Shown here: in pieces, positions 45,086 through 52,050 of the stretch | Layout of the letters: each line of letters opens with the position of its first letter | Numbering within the stretch: position 1 is the first letter of the stretch | Source of the DNA: Actinomyces massiliensis 4401292 | GTDB lineage: Bacteria > Actinomycetota > Actinomycetes > Actinomycetales > Actinomycetaceae | DNA length: 64,000 nucleotides | Assembly: GCF_000269805.1 (NCBI RefSeq) | Contig: NZ_JH711483.1 | Coordinates: 79,531 to 143,530, forward strand | Direction: 5' to 3' | Notes under the pieces: model-generated | Told to the model about the DNA's origin: nothing | Database searches by the model: none | Seen by the model: the letters and a program-made list of their open reading frames with translations, nothing else | Position numbers and translations under genes: made by a program

Positions 45086-45336
45086 ATGAAGGATTCGGAT
45101 TCCTCGGCTTCGGTCACTACGGACACGGTCGCGGCCCCGGCGATCCCGACGCCGGCCGGGCGCTCAAGGAGGCCGTCGAGATCGCGGTCGCGCGGTCGGG
45201 GCGGACGAGATCGGCATCAACGGCGCCTACTGACGCGTCCACCACGTCGCCCGCCAGGCGGCCTCGCCCGTGCCGCTGCTCGCGGTAGCGGGCGCCCGGA
45301 CGTCGCGCATCGAGGTCGGCACCGGCGTCATCGACA
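45086..45336 (+). pseudogene. LLM-class flavin oxidoreductase, 5' part
   Basis: In changing frames it reads FGFLGFGHYGHGRGPGDPDA, GADEIGINGAY, a TGA, then RVHHVARQAASPVPLLAVAG and ARTSRIEVGTGVID. This is the N-terminal third of a luciferase-like monooxygenase. At least two frameshifts and a stop are present. The gene is cut at GACA (45333-45336) by an 8.64-kb element and resumes at 53977 with MRYESPLHLAEEI, which restores GTGVIDMRYESPLHLAEE. Confidence 0.8.
45333..45336. other. attL core (GACA)
   Basis: The host sequence ...GGCGTCATCGACA meets element sequence AGCGGTAGCGC here. GACA is shared with attR (53977-53980). Joining the outer flanks gives GTCATCGACATGCGCTAC, which restores the host reading frame. 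It is therefore the likely serine-integrase crossover region. Confidence 0.75.
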
Positions 45337-45387
45337 AGCGGTAGCGCATGTAGCGGTTGCAACACCCGTTCACGTAAGCTTGGTTGC

Positions 45388-46824
45388 ATGGTCGAACTGG
45401 TATCGCTGAGGAAGACGAACGAGGTTGCGGCGTACGTCCGCGCCTCGATGGACCGCAAGGGCGACCGATGGACCGTCGAGACCCAGCTGAGAAAGATCAG
45501 GGCGCTGGCCGAGGCCAAGGACTGGAAGGTCGTCGAGGTCTACGACGACAACGCGGTGTCCGCGACGAAGAAGCGCCGTGCTGGCACTCGGTGGGCCGAG
45601 ATGCTGGAGGACGCCCGTGCGGGCAAGTTCTCGATGGTGGTCGCCGTGGACATGGACCGGCTCCTGCGTAGCACGAAGGACCTGAACACACTGATCGATC
45701 TCGGCCTGCGTGTCGTCACCGTTGACGGCGAGATCGACCTCTCGACGGCGGACGGGGAGTTCCGGGCGACGATGCTCGCCGCTCTCGCCCGGTTCGAGGC
45801 ACGACGCAAGGCCGAGCGACAAATCAGGTCGAACGAGCGCCGACGCGCCGAGGGCATCCCCACGTCCGCCTGGAAGGCGTTCGGCTGGACGAGGGACGGC
45901 GAGTTGATCGAGGAGGAGGCCGCCGCCGTACGGCGGGCCTTCGATGCGTTCCTCGGCGAGCCGTCCCTGTCGATCCGGCGAATCCGCGAGGACCTGAACA
46001 GCGCCGGTCACTTCACCGCGCGTGGGTCGGAGTTCTCCGTCGATGCTGTGCGCTACCTGCTCGCGAACCCGCTTTACTGTGGCTACATCAAGCACTACGC
46101 GTCGGGCGAGCTGTACCCGGTTCAGGGCGAGGCGTTCCCGCCCATCGTCGGCGAGCAGACGTGGCGGGCCGCGGTGGCGAAGCTGGAGGACAACGTGCGG
46201 AGGTCGGCGAGGCAGGGGAACCAGCCGAAGTATCTCCTGTCCACGATCGGGCTGTGCGGGAAGTGCGGCGCGACGCTCGTCTCGGGGACGAACAGCCGCA
46301 AGCAGCCGACGTACCGCTGCGGCGAGCAGTTCCATCTCACCCGCCAGCGCGAGCCCGTCGATGCGATGGTCACCGAGGCGGTGCTCACGCGTCTGTCCTC
46401 GGTGGACGTGCACGACCTCGTGATGCCACAGGAGGACGATGGGCCGGATCGCGAGGAGCTGCTGACGGAGCGGAACGCCCTGGTCGATCGGGTGAAGGAG
46501 CTGAGCCCGCTGCTGCGCGACATCCATCAGCCGGTCCTGGAGATAACGGCAGCGATCAACGACGTGAAGGCCCGCATCGACGAGATCGACGCGGAGCTGC
46601 TCGACCGTTCGGTGTCGGCGGCGGCGAAGCTGCTCGCGGACGTCGAGGAGCCGGTCGGCACCGCGGAGCGCCGCGAGGTGGTCGAGGCGAAGTGGAAGGT
46701 GTTGGACGTGGACCGCCGCCGGATGCTCGTGGACGAGCTGGTGACGGTGACCATCGAGCCCATCACGCCCGGTCACGTGAAATTCGACCCCGACCTGATT
46801 CGGATAGAGCCGCGTCGCGACTGA
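45388..46824 (+). CDS. Large serine recombinase (integrase)
   Basis: 478 residues. The resolvase-type catalytic domain has AAYVRASMDRKGDRWTVETQ with the nucleophilic Ser near residue 20, and MDRLLRSTKDLNTLID and FRATMLAALARFEARRKAER. The recombinase domain (FGWTRDGELIEEEAAAVRRA) is followed by a zinc ribbon (CGKCGATLVSG, later YRCG) and a coiled-coil C-terminus. It catalyses attP x attB integration. It sits 52 bp inside attL, the usual position next to attP. No recombination directionality factor was recognised with certainty. Confidence 0.95.
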   Translation: MVELVSLRKTNEVAAYVRASMDRKGDRWTVETQLRKIRALAEAKDWKVVEVYDDNAVSATKKRRAGTRWAEMLEDARAGKFSMVVAVDMDRLLRSTKDLNTLIDLGLRVVTVDGEIDLSTADGEFRATMLAALARFEARRKAERQIRSNERRRAEGIPTSAWKAFGWTRDGELIEEEAAAVRRAFDAFLGEPSLSIRRIREDLNSAGHFTARGSEFSVDAVRYLLANPLYCGYIKHYASGELYPVQGEAFPPIVGEQTWRAAVAKLEDNVRRSARQGNQPKYLLSTIGLCGKCGATLVSGTNSRKQPTYRCGEQFHLTRQREPVDAMVTEAVLTRLSSVDVHDLVMPQEDDGPDREELLTERNALVDRVKELSPLLRDIHQPVLEITAAINDVKARIDEIDAELLDRSVSAAAKLLADVEEPVGTAERREVVEAKWKVLDVDRRRMLVDELVTVTIEPITPGHVKFDPDLIRIEPRRD

Positions 46825-46829
46825 CTCAT

Positions 46830-46863
46830 GAGTCGACTCGTCATTGCAATGGTGAGTCGACTC
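46830..46863. repeat. Duplicated GAGTCGACTC palindrome
   Basis: The 10-bp palindrome GAGTCGACTC occurs at 46830-46839 and 46854-46863, both within a longer shared TGAGTCGACTCGT. It lies directly after the integrase stop. It could be an operator for the small genes that follow, or part of a transfer origin. Confidence 0.5.
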
Positions 46864-47005
46864 GTGGGAGAATGGTTGCAGACAAGAAGATCCCACCGGG
46901 GCCGCGACTTAGAAGCGCGGGGTTCTGCTCCCGGATGAGTAGCCGGTCAAACAGCCCAATTACCGTGGCGGGGAACCGGAAGATACTCATGTCTGAGGAC
47001 TTCCG

Positions 47006-47218
47006 ATGTCTGTCGTTATCGACGTTCCCCGCGCATCCGCGCTCGACCGCCCTGGCCTCGATCAGGGCTCCACTCCTTCTCTGCAGGCAGACGGCCTCGA
47101 TCCCGTCATCGCCGCCGCTCGTGCTGCTGGTCGTCTGGCCGGTGAACGCCTGGCTCGCACGCCCCTGACCCCGCGACAGCGCGCCGCGGTCGCCGCCGTG
47201 ATGGGCGGTGGTCACTGA
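47006..47218 (+). CDS. Small accessory protein of the element
   Basis: 70 residues (MSVVIDVPRASALDRPGLDQ and then PVIAAARAAGRLAGERLARTPLTPRQRAAV). Its C-terminal half is a basic helix. No family is recognised. It overlaps the following helix-turn-helix gene (TGATGA), and the pair precedes the Rep gene, so it may be a copy-control, excision or replication-accessory factor. This is inference from position only. Confidence 0.5.
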   Translation: MSVVIDVPRASALDRPGLDQGSTPSLQADGLDPVIAAARAAGRLAGERLARTPLTPRQRAAVAAVMGGGH

Positions 47219-47466
47219 TGAGCGCCAACTCCGCCGCCTTCGACCACGTGAACGGCTTCCGCTGGCGACAGGGCGACCCCTCCCTCGCCGAGTCCGAGGC
47301 ACGTCTCTACGACCTCGGCGTGCTCCGCTCCGTGCTGGAGGAGTCCGTCGAGATCGCCGTCGCCGACGCCCGCGCCGATGGGGTGACCTGGGCGAAGATC
47401 GGCGACGCCCTCGGCGTCACGCACCAGGCTGTCATCAAGCGCTACGGCCGGGGCGGTGGTCGCTGA
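47218..47466 (+). CDS. Small helix-turn-helix protein
   Basis: 82 residues. The C-terminal part VTWAKIGDALGVTHQAVIKRYG is a compact helix-turn-helix of the type that reads 'sigma-70 region 4-like' in small actinobacterial proteins. The N-terminal part (LAESEARLYDLGVLRSVLEESVEIAVADARA) is helical. It could be a repressor of rep/mob genes or an excision factor. It is cotranscribed with the preceding ORF. Confidence 0.6.
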   Translation: MSANSAAFDHVNGFRWRQGDPSLAESEARLYDLGVLRSVLEESVEIAVADARADGVTWAKIGDALGVTHQAVIKRYGRGGGR

Positions 47467-47817
47467 TGCGCGCCGACGCACGCAACCTCAGCACCGCTCC
47501 CGCCGACCTGACCCCGCCCGGAGGGCCTGGCCTGGCACCCGCCGAAGGCGGGCTGCCCGTCGTCGTGATGACGGTCCGCAGCCGTGCTTCGCACTCTAAG
47601 AGTTTCGGGAGCCTCATTCGTTCCTACGGGCGCGGCAAGGGCTTGTCGATTGCCGCGTCCTGCAACAACGTGCCTGGTCAGCGGTCGGTTCCGCCCGCGC
47701 TCCGTCGCGTGGCCTCGTGGGATCATTTTGGGTCTCATTTGGGGGTCAATAGGGGGTCATTTAGGCGCCGCACTCTCTCTGAGGCCCTCCGCGCTGTCCG
47801 CGGCGGGGGTGGTCGCC
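47467..47817. other. Likely origin region of the element
   Basis: 350 bp before the Rep start without convincing coding sequence, containing three 11-bp iterons at 47730-47762. The position directly upstream of rep is where a double-strand origin is expected. No nonanucleotide or stem-loop could be fixed by eye. Confidence 0.4.
47730..47762 (+). repeat. Three 11-bp iterons
   Basis: GGGTCTCATTT, GGGGGTCAATA and GGGGGTCATTT follow each other without a gap, 56 bp before the Rep start. Such short iterons are typical Rep-binding sites. Confidence 0.6.
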
Positions 47818-49230
47818 GTGGCTAAGCAGGAGAACAACCCGACGAGCATCGGGCTCACGCAGTACCTCGATCCGTCGTACTGGACCTGGGCTGCCGAGGA
47901 CCCGAACGGGGCCGCGCTGCTCCAGCAGGGAGCCGAAGCGATCCTCGCCTACGTGGTGCAGCGGCTCGAGGCCACCGGCTGCGAGGTCGTCGAGGCCTAC
48001 GGCATCGTGCATGACAAGGACGAGCGCGAGGTCTGGAGCGACACGGAGAAGGCTCTGGTGATCGAGCCGAAGCCCGATCACCTGCACGCGGTCATCAAGT
48101 TCGCCAGCCGTGCGAAGAGCGCACCGCTGGATCGGCTCGCGTTCGGCATCGGCGTCGAGCCCCAGTACGTCGAGAAGCCGGGCCGCGGGCGGTACGCCTA
48201 CGACAACATGCTGTCGTATCTGACGCACGTGAAGTACGCGGACAAGCACCAATACGCGCCTTCGGAGGTCGCTACGGTGCGTGGGCCTGACTACCTCGGG
48301 ATCGACGCCCAGCGTCGGGAGACCTGGCTCAAGGGGCGCGCGCACGTGAAGAAGAAGGTCGTCGCCGAGAACTTCGAGGACATGCGCGAGCGCGTGCTCC
48401 AGGGCGAGTTCACGCGGGATCAGATCATGCTCACGGACGAGCTGTTCGACATCTACTCGCGGCATCAGCGGGAGATCGACGACGCGCTGTCGGCCTACGG
48501 CCAGCGCCGCGCATACCGGGCGGCGGCGAAGCTCCGCGCCGGTGAGTTCTCGACGCACGTGGTGTTCGTCCATGGGGATGCCGGGATCGGCAAGACCCGG
48601 TTCGCCACGGACTTCATCACCGAGGCGATCAACGCGGCGAACGCGCACGGCGAGCGGTGGCAGGTCTACCGGGCCGCGACGGGGAACCCGCTTGATGACT
48701 GGCGAGGCGAGGAGGTGCTGCTGCTGGACGATCTGCGGGCCTCGGCGATGGATGCGAACGACTGGCTGCTGCTGCTTGATCCGTACAACGCCTCGCCTGC
48801 GAAGGCTCGGTACAAGAACAAGGGCGAGGTGGCCCCGCGCCTTATCGTCATCACGGCGACGATCGAGCCTGTCGAGTTCTTCTACTACGCCCGCCAGAAG
48901 GGCAACGTGGACGAGGCGTTGGACCAGTTCATCCGCCGCTTGGCCTCGGTCGTGAAGGTCTATCGTGCCGACGACATCAATCGTTACCTCGTGCAGCACA
49001 TTGGGAAGATCGAGCCCTACGAGTGGCACCAGTGCAGCATCCCGACCGCCGCACACACGCCCGGCATGTACGGCAACGCGTATCACCAGAACGTCGGGTC
49101 GCGGGAACTGACCTACGGTCCGGAGACCTCGGCGGAACATGACGCTGAGGGCGCGGTTGCTGAGCTGCTGGGCGGGCTCGCGGTGCGGAGCCCTGACGTG
49201 CCGCTGGCGCTGATCGGAGGTGCCGCATGA
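47818..49230 (+). CDS. CRESS-like replication initiator (HUH endonuclease plus SF3-type helicase)
   Basis: 470 residues from GTG. The N-terminal Rep_2-type HUH domain has IVHDKDE, the metal-binding DHLHAVIKF (about residue 87) and MLSYLTHVKYADKHQY with the likely catalytic Tyr. The C-terminal helicase has Walker A VHGDAGIGKTRFA (about 253), Walker B EVLLLDDLRA and motif C RLIVITATIEP. This two-domain layout is that of bacterial CRESS-like plasmid Reps that nick an origin and unwind DNA for rolling-circle replication. Its stop overlaps the MobC-like gene by 4 bp. Confidence 0.88.
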   Translation: MAKQENNPTSIGLTQYLDPSYWTWAAEDPNGAALLQQGAEAILAYVVQRLEATGCEVVEAYGIVHDKDEREVWSDTEKALVIEPKPDHLHAVIKFASRAKSAPLDRLAFGIGVEPQYVEKPGRGRYAYDNMLSYLTHVKYADKHQYAPSEVATVRGPDYLGIDAQRRETWLKGRAHVKKKVVAENFEDMRERVLQGEFTRDQIMLTDELFDIYSRHQREIDDALSAYGQRRAYRAAAKLRAGEFSTHVVFVHGDAGIGKTRFATDFITEAINAANAHGERWQVYRAATGNPLDDWRGEEVLLLDDLRASAMDANDWLLLLDPYNASPAKARYKNKGEVAPRLIVITATIEPVEFFYYARQKGNVDEALDQFIRRLASVVKVYRADDINRYLVQHIGKIEPYEWHQCSIPTAAHTPGMYGNAYHQNVGSRELTYGPETSAEHDAEGAVAELLGGLAVRSPDVPLALIGGAA

Positions 49231-49817
49231 GCACCGAACGCGATGCGCTCTTCCAGGGGGTCGAGGGGGCCGGAGGCCCCTCGCAAGCAGCCGGGGAGGA
49301 CATGAGCGCCAGCGAAATGTCCGACACGGCTACTGCTTGCCACTCTGGCGTACAGGTGGAGCAGCAGACCGACTCCCAGGTGAACACCGGTCGGGCTGAT
49401 GCGGAGGCTGTGCGTCAGAGTCACGGCGGCGCGAAGCGTCGTCGTGGGGGCCGCGCGAAGCTCGATACCGACTTCGGAGAGGAGACGCTCGCGGCGCTTC
49501 GCACTCGTGCGAAGCGGCTCGGGCTGGCTCCGAGCACGTGGGTGCGGACCGTCGTCCGGGATGCCCTCCACGCCTCTCGGAGCGAGGAGTTGGACGCCGC
49601 CGTGGCCGCGCACCTGCTCGGGGTCGAGGCGCGGGTGCAGGCGTCGGCGGATGCTCGCGAGCTGGCCGCGCAGATTCGCCCGCTGGCGATCAACGTCAAC
49701 GACCTCGACCGCCGGGCGCGGGCTGGTGAGTCAGTGGCGCTGTCGGCGGAGGTGCCCGAGCTGATCGAGTTGCTGCGCGAGGTCCGCGCCCTGCTCGGGG
49801 ATCGGGCGGCCTCATGA
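49227..49817 (+). CDS. MobC-like relaxosome accessory protein
   Basis: 196 residues. A poorly conserved N-terminus is followed by a basic stretch (GGAKRRRGGRAKLDTDFG) and a ribbon-helix-helix-like region (LAALRTRAKRLGLAPSTWVRTVVRDAL). The C-terminal part IRPLAINVNDLDRRARAGES resembles the GINLNQLARRLN motif of MobC proteins. It should bind oriT and help the relaxase. It overlaps rep and the relaxase gene by 4 bp each. Confidence 0.75.
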   Translation: MSTERDALFQGVEGAGGPSQAAGEDMSASEMSDTATACHSGVQVEQQTDSQVNTGRADAEAVRQSHGGAKRRRGGRAKLDTDFGEETLAALRTRAKRLGLAPSTWVRTVVRDALHASRSEELDAAVAAHLLGVEARVQASADARELAAQIRPLAINVNDLDRRARAGESVALSAEVPELIELLREVRALLGDRAAS

Positions 49818-51100
49818 GCACCACGCACTACAGCCCGAGCGCCAGCGCCGCCGACACGGAGCGCTATATCCGTGGCAAGGAGGACGAGCGGGGCATCGCG
49901 ATCACGTGCGATGTGCCGGGAGGCCCCGGCGCGTTCTCGGCGCGCGCTCGGTCGCTCACGCAGAACACGACGCGCGAGGTCGAGGCGGTGCATTACCGCC
50001 AGTCGTTCAGCGACGAGGAGTTCGACCCGAAGAGTCCGGAGGACGTGCAGCGGGTGAACGATCTCGGTTATCAGCTCGCGAAGAAGATGCACCCGGATTC
50101 CGACTGCCTCGTAGTCAGTCATGTGGATGGGCGGGGCAAGAAGCCGCACAACCACATCTTGGTCATCAACCACAACAACCGGACGGGGAAGGCGCTCTCG
50201 GACTATCGCACGTTCCACGACCGCAAGGCCGGGAATCAGCGGGGCGTCCAGTCGGCGAACGACCAGCTGATGCGAGAACACGGGCTCTCGGTCGTGAAGC
50301 GGCTGGAGCACGCACCGAAGGACTGGGAGCTGCGCCGCGAGGACTTCGCCGAGGGATCGCTCGACCGCGAGATGGGCGACCGGATGAGCGCGGCGCTGGC
50401 CGATCCCCGGGCGGTGGACAAGGCCGGTCTGGTCTCGGTGATCGAGGAGCAGAACCAGCGGCTCGGCGATGACGGGGAGCGGGTGCCGCGGATGCGGTTG
50501 CACAGCCCCGTCAGCAAGAAGGGCAAGCGCGCCGGGCAAGAGACCTGGACGCTCTACATCGAGGATCGCCGCGGCGAGTCCGGCCGCGCCGAGCGCCGCA
50601 AGCGCGCGAGCGCCCTCTCGGCGGACTTCACCCCGGAGGGCGCGCAGGCGTTCTTCGACTACCACCAGCAGCAGAAGGAGAAGGAACATGAGCGCAGCGC
50701 TCGACAGGCTGAAGCAGCAGAACGAGCCCGAGCAGTCGCAGCAGCAGCTCGGCAGTCCGGAGACGATGGAGCTGTTGACCTCGATCCTCGCCGCCGTCGA
50801 GGCGCAGAACACGAGGATCGCCACGCTGACCGAACAGCAGAAGAAGCTCGCGGGGTTCGTGAAGGTCATGGACGAGGAGACGACGAGGCGGCTGGAGCGG
50901 ATCACGGCCCCGGCGTCGACCTCCTCGCCCTCCAGCGACGTGTCCGCGAGGATCGCGAGTATCGAGAGCAGGCAGAACGAGATCGCGAGCACGCTCGGCG
51001 AGTTCGCGCAGAGTCTCAACGGCGAGAGCTTGAACGCCGCGTCGCGGAGCTTAGTCGCGGAGGCGCAGAAGAATCGCGCGGCTACGGCCTCGGCGATTGA
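49814..51100 (+). CDS. MobA/VirD2-family relaxase
   Basis: 428 residues. The N-terminal relaxase domain begins HYSPSASAADTERYIRGKED. The three-histidine metal motif is SHVDGRGKKPHNHILVINHN (about residues 103-122), with YRQSFSDEEFDP upstream. It would nick oriT and pilot the strand during conjugation. The C-terminal ~140 residues are highly charged (RRRVREDREYREQAERDREH) and overlap the following gene in another frame by about 413 bp, so the true functional end is uncertain. Confidence 0.85.
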   Translation: MSTTHYSPSASAADTERYIRGKEDERGIAITCDVPGGPGAFSARARSLTQNTTREVEAVHYRQSFSDEEFDPKSPEDVQRVNDLGYQLAKKMHPDSDCLVVSHVDGRGKKPHNHILVINHNNRTGKALSDYRTFHDRKAGNQRGVQSANDQLMREHGLSVVKRLEHAPKDWELRREDFAEGSLDREMGDRMSAALADPRAVDKAGLVSVIEEQNQRLGDDGERVPRMRLHSPVSKKGKRAGQETWTLYIEDRRGESGRAERRKRASALSADFTPEGAQAFFDYHQQQKEKEHERSARQAEAAERARAVAAAARQSGDDGAVDLDPRRRRGAEHEDRHADRTAEEARGVREGHGRGDDEAAGADHGPGVDLLALQRRVREDREYREQAERDREHARRVRAESQRRELERRVAELSRGGAEESRGYGLGD

Positions 51101-51593
51101 GGGTCTGAAGGCGCAGGTCACAGCGAACCAGAAGCTCGTGAGCCAGGTCGGCGGCGCGGTCCAGCGGATCGAGAAGCGCACCGAGGAACGGGTCGAGAAG
51201 GCTGTCGAGCAGGTCGCCGGGGAGGCTTCGGCCACGATGACCGCGAGCCTCGACGCCTCGAACGCGCGGGCGGAGCGGATCATCGCCGCGACGGCGAAGC
51301 TGGAGGCGCGACAGCTCTGGTCCGCCGCCGCCGCGATGTGCCTCGTTCTCCTGCCGGTGGCCGTGGTCGTCGCCGGTCTCTGGATGGGCATCGCCGGGCT
51401 CATCACGGGTGTTCAGTGGGCGCTGGACGTGGACGGGAGCGTGTGGCTCGGCATCGGCCGGTGGCTCGTGGTCGGCGCTGGCCTCGCCGGGGCCGGCTAC
51501 GGGCTCTTCGCGTCCGTCCGCTGGGTTGCGGGTCTCGTGGAGACCTGGAAGGGCCGCGGGATGCCGAAGTGGCCCCGCTGGCGCAAGAGGTGA
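50688..51593 (+). CDS. Coiled-coil membrane protein (MobB-like position)
   Basis: 301 residues from the ATG at 50688, which has an excellent AAGGAGAAGG ribosome site. Long coiled coil (MELLTSILAAVEAQNTRIAT, then IEGLKAQVTANQKLVSQVGG) is followed by two membrane segments near the C-terminus (LWSAAAAMCLVLLPVAVVVA and WLVVGAGLAGAGYGLFASV). Such proteins follow relaxase genes in MobA-B-C type cassettes and may link the relaxosome to the membrane coupling protein. The first 413 bp overlap the relaxase frame. Confidence 0.7.
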   Translation: MSAALDRLKQQNEPEQSQQQLGSPETMELLTSILAAVEAQNTRIATLTEQQKKLAGFVKVMDEETTRRLERITAPASTSSPSSDVSARIASIESRQNEIASTLGEFAQSLNGESLNAASRSLVAEAQKNRAATASAIEGLKAQVTANQKLVSQVGGAVQRIEKRTEERVEKAVEQVAGEASATMTASLDASNARAERIIAATAKLEARQLWSAAAAMCLVLLPVAVVVAGLWMGIAGLITGVQWALDVDGSVWLGIGRWLVVGAGLAGAGYGLFASVRWVAGLVETWKGRGMPKWPRWRKR

Positions 51594-51668
51594 TCACGCC
51601 TCACGAGGGCAAGCGCGCGCAGCGCGTGCGGCAGCCGCGACAACTGGACATTAGGTCAGCGGCTGCTG

Positions 51669-51674
51669 TATAGT
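51669..51674 (+). promoter_or_regulatory. TATAGT -10 box of the metal-resistance operon
   Basis: TATAGT ends 7 bp before the ATG at 51682, predicting a leaderless mRNA. The CmtR-type repressor probably binds around here. Confidence 0.5.
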
Positions 51675-51681
51675 TCAGTGC

Positions 51682-52050
51682 ATGCTGACCATTGCTTCGC
51701 GTCTTGACGTCATGAACCGGCTCGGCCGGGCCATGGCCGACCCGACGCGCTCCCGCATCCTGATGTCCCTGCTCGACAGCCCGAGCCACCCCGCGGTGCT
51801 CTCGCGCGAGCTGGGGCTGACCCGCTCGAACGTGTCCAACCACCTGACCTGCCTGCGCGACTGCGGGATCGTGGTCGCCGAGCCCGAGGGCCGCCAGACT
51901 CGCTACGAGATCGCCGACCCGCACCTGGCCGCGGCGCTGACGGCACTGGTCGATGTGACCCTCGCCGTGGACGAGAGCGCGCCGTGCATCGACCCGGCCT
52001 GCTCGGTGCCGGGCTGCTGCGCCGCGAGCAGTTCGGGGGACGCCTCGTGA
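51682..52050 (+). CDS. cmtR: CmtR-like ArsR/SmtB metal-sensing repressor
   Basis: 122 residues. The winged helix-turn-helix includes PAVLSRELGLTRSNVSNHLTCLRDCGIVVAEPEGRQTRYEI. The cysteine pair in TCLRDC and the C-terminal cysteines (APCIDPACSVPGCC) match the Cd/Pb-binding ligands of mycobacterial CmtR. It should leave DNA when Cd2+ or Pb2+ binds, turning on the ATPase gene. It overlaps the ATPase start (GTGA). Confidence 0.88.
   Translation: MLTIASRLDVMNRLGRAMADPTRSRILMSLLDSPSHPAVLSRELGLTRSNVSNHLTCLRDCGIVVAEPEGRQTRYEIADPHLAAALTALVDVTLAVDESAPCIDPACSVPGCCAASSSGDAS

Noticed and set aside
45333-45336. tRNA gene as the integration target
   Set aside because: Both flanks encode parts of an LLM-class oxidoreductase; no cloverleaf could be found there.
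47761-49140. 459-codon minus-strand frame over the Rep gene
   Set aside because: Shadow of the Rep, whose HUH and helicase motifs are on the plus strand.
49421-51406. 661-codon open frame on the minus strand over the mobilization genes
   Set aside because: Antisense of MobC, relaxase and the coiled-coil gene, which have family motifs and ribosome sites; the minus frame is Ser/Arg/Ala-rich with no domain.
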